Shown here piece after piece: positions 63,060 through 64,000 of a DNA stretch of 64,000 bases. Every line of letters starts with the position of its first letter. The stretch's first letter is position 1. The stretch is from DASUXY01 sp036377675. GTDB taxonomy: Bacteria; Bacillota; Bacilli; Bacillales; Amphibacillaceae. The notes below the pieces were generated by a model, which was not told where the DNA came from, made no database searches, and worked only from the letters and a program-made list of their open reading frames with translations. The translations under genes were made by a program, and so were the position numbers. The stretch is from assembly GCA_036377675.1 (NCBI GenBank), contig DASUXY010000024.1, positions 42,492 to 106,491 on the forward strand, written 5' to 3'.

Positions 63060-64000
63060 TTGATATTTTACAATCCATTATTCCACCAGCATTATTTTTC
63101 TCTGCCCCTTTAATCTTCACAGCTTTAGGGGGCGTGTTTAGTGAACGATCAGGGGTCGTTAACATTGGATTAGAAGGGTTAATGGTGATGGGAGCGTTTG
63201 TCGGGATCGTATGTAACCTTGCTTTTGCTGACATATTTGGGAACTGGACTCCATGGGTTTCAATTGGTATAGCAATGATGATCGGTGCTCTCTTTTCGGT
63301 TATTCATGCAGTTGCTTCAGTCTCGTTTCGAGCCGATCAAGTTGTCAGCGGAGTTGCGATTAACTTTTTAGCACTCGGAATTGGCTTATTTTTAACGAAA
63401 CAATGGTTTGGAAAAGGCCAGACGGATATGGTGACGAAACCATTTTATACACGAGATATTCCGATTTTGGCGGATATTCCGATCTTCGGGCCGATTTTTT
63501 TTCAAGGTGTGTACGTCACTTCGTATGTAGCCATTATTTTAGCGTTTATCGCCTGGTATATTCTTTATCAAACCCCATTTGGATTACGGCTTCGTGCTGT
63601 TGGCGAACATCCAATGGCAGCCGATACGAATGGAATAAACGTGTACAAAATGCGCTATATTGCAGTAATTATTTCCGGTGCATTAGGTGGTTTAGGTGGA
63701 GCGGTGTTCGCGTTAACAATAGCTTTAGATTTTTCTCATTCGACAATTGTTGGACAAGGTTTTATGTCACTTGCCGCCGTTATTTTTGGAAAGTGGCATC
63801 CGCTAGGAGCTATGGGTGCTGCTATATTTTTCGGTTTCGCACAAAGCTTAAGTGTGATTAGTGCGGGAGTACCTTTTCTTGAAAATGTTCCGCAAGTGTA
63901 TTTGTTAATCGCACCGTATGTTTTAACAATTCTTGCTTTAGCTGGTTTTATTGGCCGTGCTGAAGCGCCGAAAGCAAATGGTATTCCTTACATTAAAGGA
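63056..64000 (+). CDS. nupQ: Nucleoside ABC transporter permease NupQ, truncated by window end
   Basis: Second permease, open for 315 codons from ATG 63056 to the last base. B. subtilis NupQ has about 319 residues, so only a few codons are missing. Visible features: about eight membrane helices, GVFSERSGVVNIGLEGLMVMG near the start, FRADQVVSGVAINF, and the late SLAAVIFGKWHPLGAMG segment. The ATG overlaps the nupP stop. A different frame at 63403-63861 is also open but is only a shadow. Confidence 0.93.
   Translation, partial: MIDILQSIIPPALFFSAPLIFTALGGVFSERSGVVNIGLEGLMVMGAFVGIVCNLAFADIFGNWTPWVSIGIAMMIGALFSVIHAVASVSFRADQVVSGVAINFLALGIGLFLTKQWFGKGQTDMVTKPFYTRDIPILADIPIFGPIFFQGVYVTSYVAIILAFIAWYILYQTPFGLRLRAVGEHPMAADTNGINVYKMRYIAVIISGALGGLGGAVFALTIALDFSHSTIVGQGFMSLAAVIFGKWHPLGAMGAAIFFGFAQSLSVISAGVPFLENVPQVYLLIAPYVLTILALAGFIGRAEAPKANGIPYIKG

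Noticed and set aside
63403..63861. 152-codon + strand frame inside nupQ
   Set aside because: Out of frame with the clear NupQ permease; product is rich in Cys, Trp and Arg and has no family pattern.
1..64000. CRISPR arrays, tRNA or rRNA genes, insertion sequences, prophage
   Set aside because: Read for these and saw none: no spaced direct-repeat arrays, no transposase or phage-like products, no cloverleaf-like segments with CCA ends.

Overview
This 64 kb window is part of the chromosome of a low-GC, Gram-positive, spore-forming member of the Bacillaceae. Gene order follows the Bacillus subtilis fabD to spoIIIE segment almost gene for gene. Protein lengths and motifs match that family. Sporulation genes (dpaA, dpaB, tepA, ymxH, mlpA, spoIIIE) are present, which excludes the non-sporulating Staphylococcus relatives that share part of this order. 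The genus cannot be fixed from sequence alone. Of the genes I can support, 61 lie on the + strand and one (a DUF1128/YfkK gene at 2407-2631) on the - strand.

Layout. 1-1527: end of the fatty-acid cluster (fabD, fabG, acpP). 1643-11698: RNase III, SMC, the protein-targeting genes ftsY, ylxM and ffh, then rpsP, khpA, ylqD, rimM and trmD. 11965-14874: rplS, a type I signal peptidase, rbgA and rnhB. 14875-15757: a decayed stretch where B. subtilis has ylqG and ylqH. 15758-25195: sucCD, dprA, topA, xerC, hslVU and codY. 25196-26236: about 1 kb of apparently gene-free DNA exactly where B. subtilis carries the large flagellar/chemotaxis operon. 26237-37095: rpsB, tsf, pyrH, frr, uppS, cdsA, rasP and polC. 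37358-44731: the nusA/infB operon with ribosome-assembly and tRNA genes. 44886-55701: pnp, ylxY, mlpA, ymxH, dipicolinate synthase, the lysine/DAP pathway genes asd-dapG-dapA, tepA and ylzJ. 55830-64000: spoIIIE, a GntR regulator and a nucleoside ABC transporter (nupNOPQ), whose last gene runs off the window.

The genes work together in translation and ribosome assembly, envelope precursor synthesis, chromosome handling (smc, topA, xerC, spoIIIE, polC) and spore metabolism: aspartate to dihydrodipicolinate via dapG, asd and dapA, then to dipicolinate via dpaAB.

No wholly novel system is obvious; this is core chromosome. The points most worth a second look are: (1) the rimP-nusA leader, where one 9-nt strand can pair with either of two copies of the same sequence, one of them overlapping a terminator; (2) a similar CCCTTGYC hairpin in the leaders of polC, rimP and spoIIIE; (3) a consistent loss from this locus of genes that normally sit here (trmFO, the fla/che operon, dxr, proS, rnjB, ylqGH); (4) a methionine replacing the asparagine of the RbgA NKxD motif. 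Promoters, leaders and terminators were found by eye; starts were chosen from Shine-Dalgarno spacing and family lengths.
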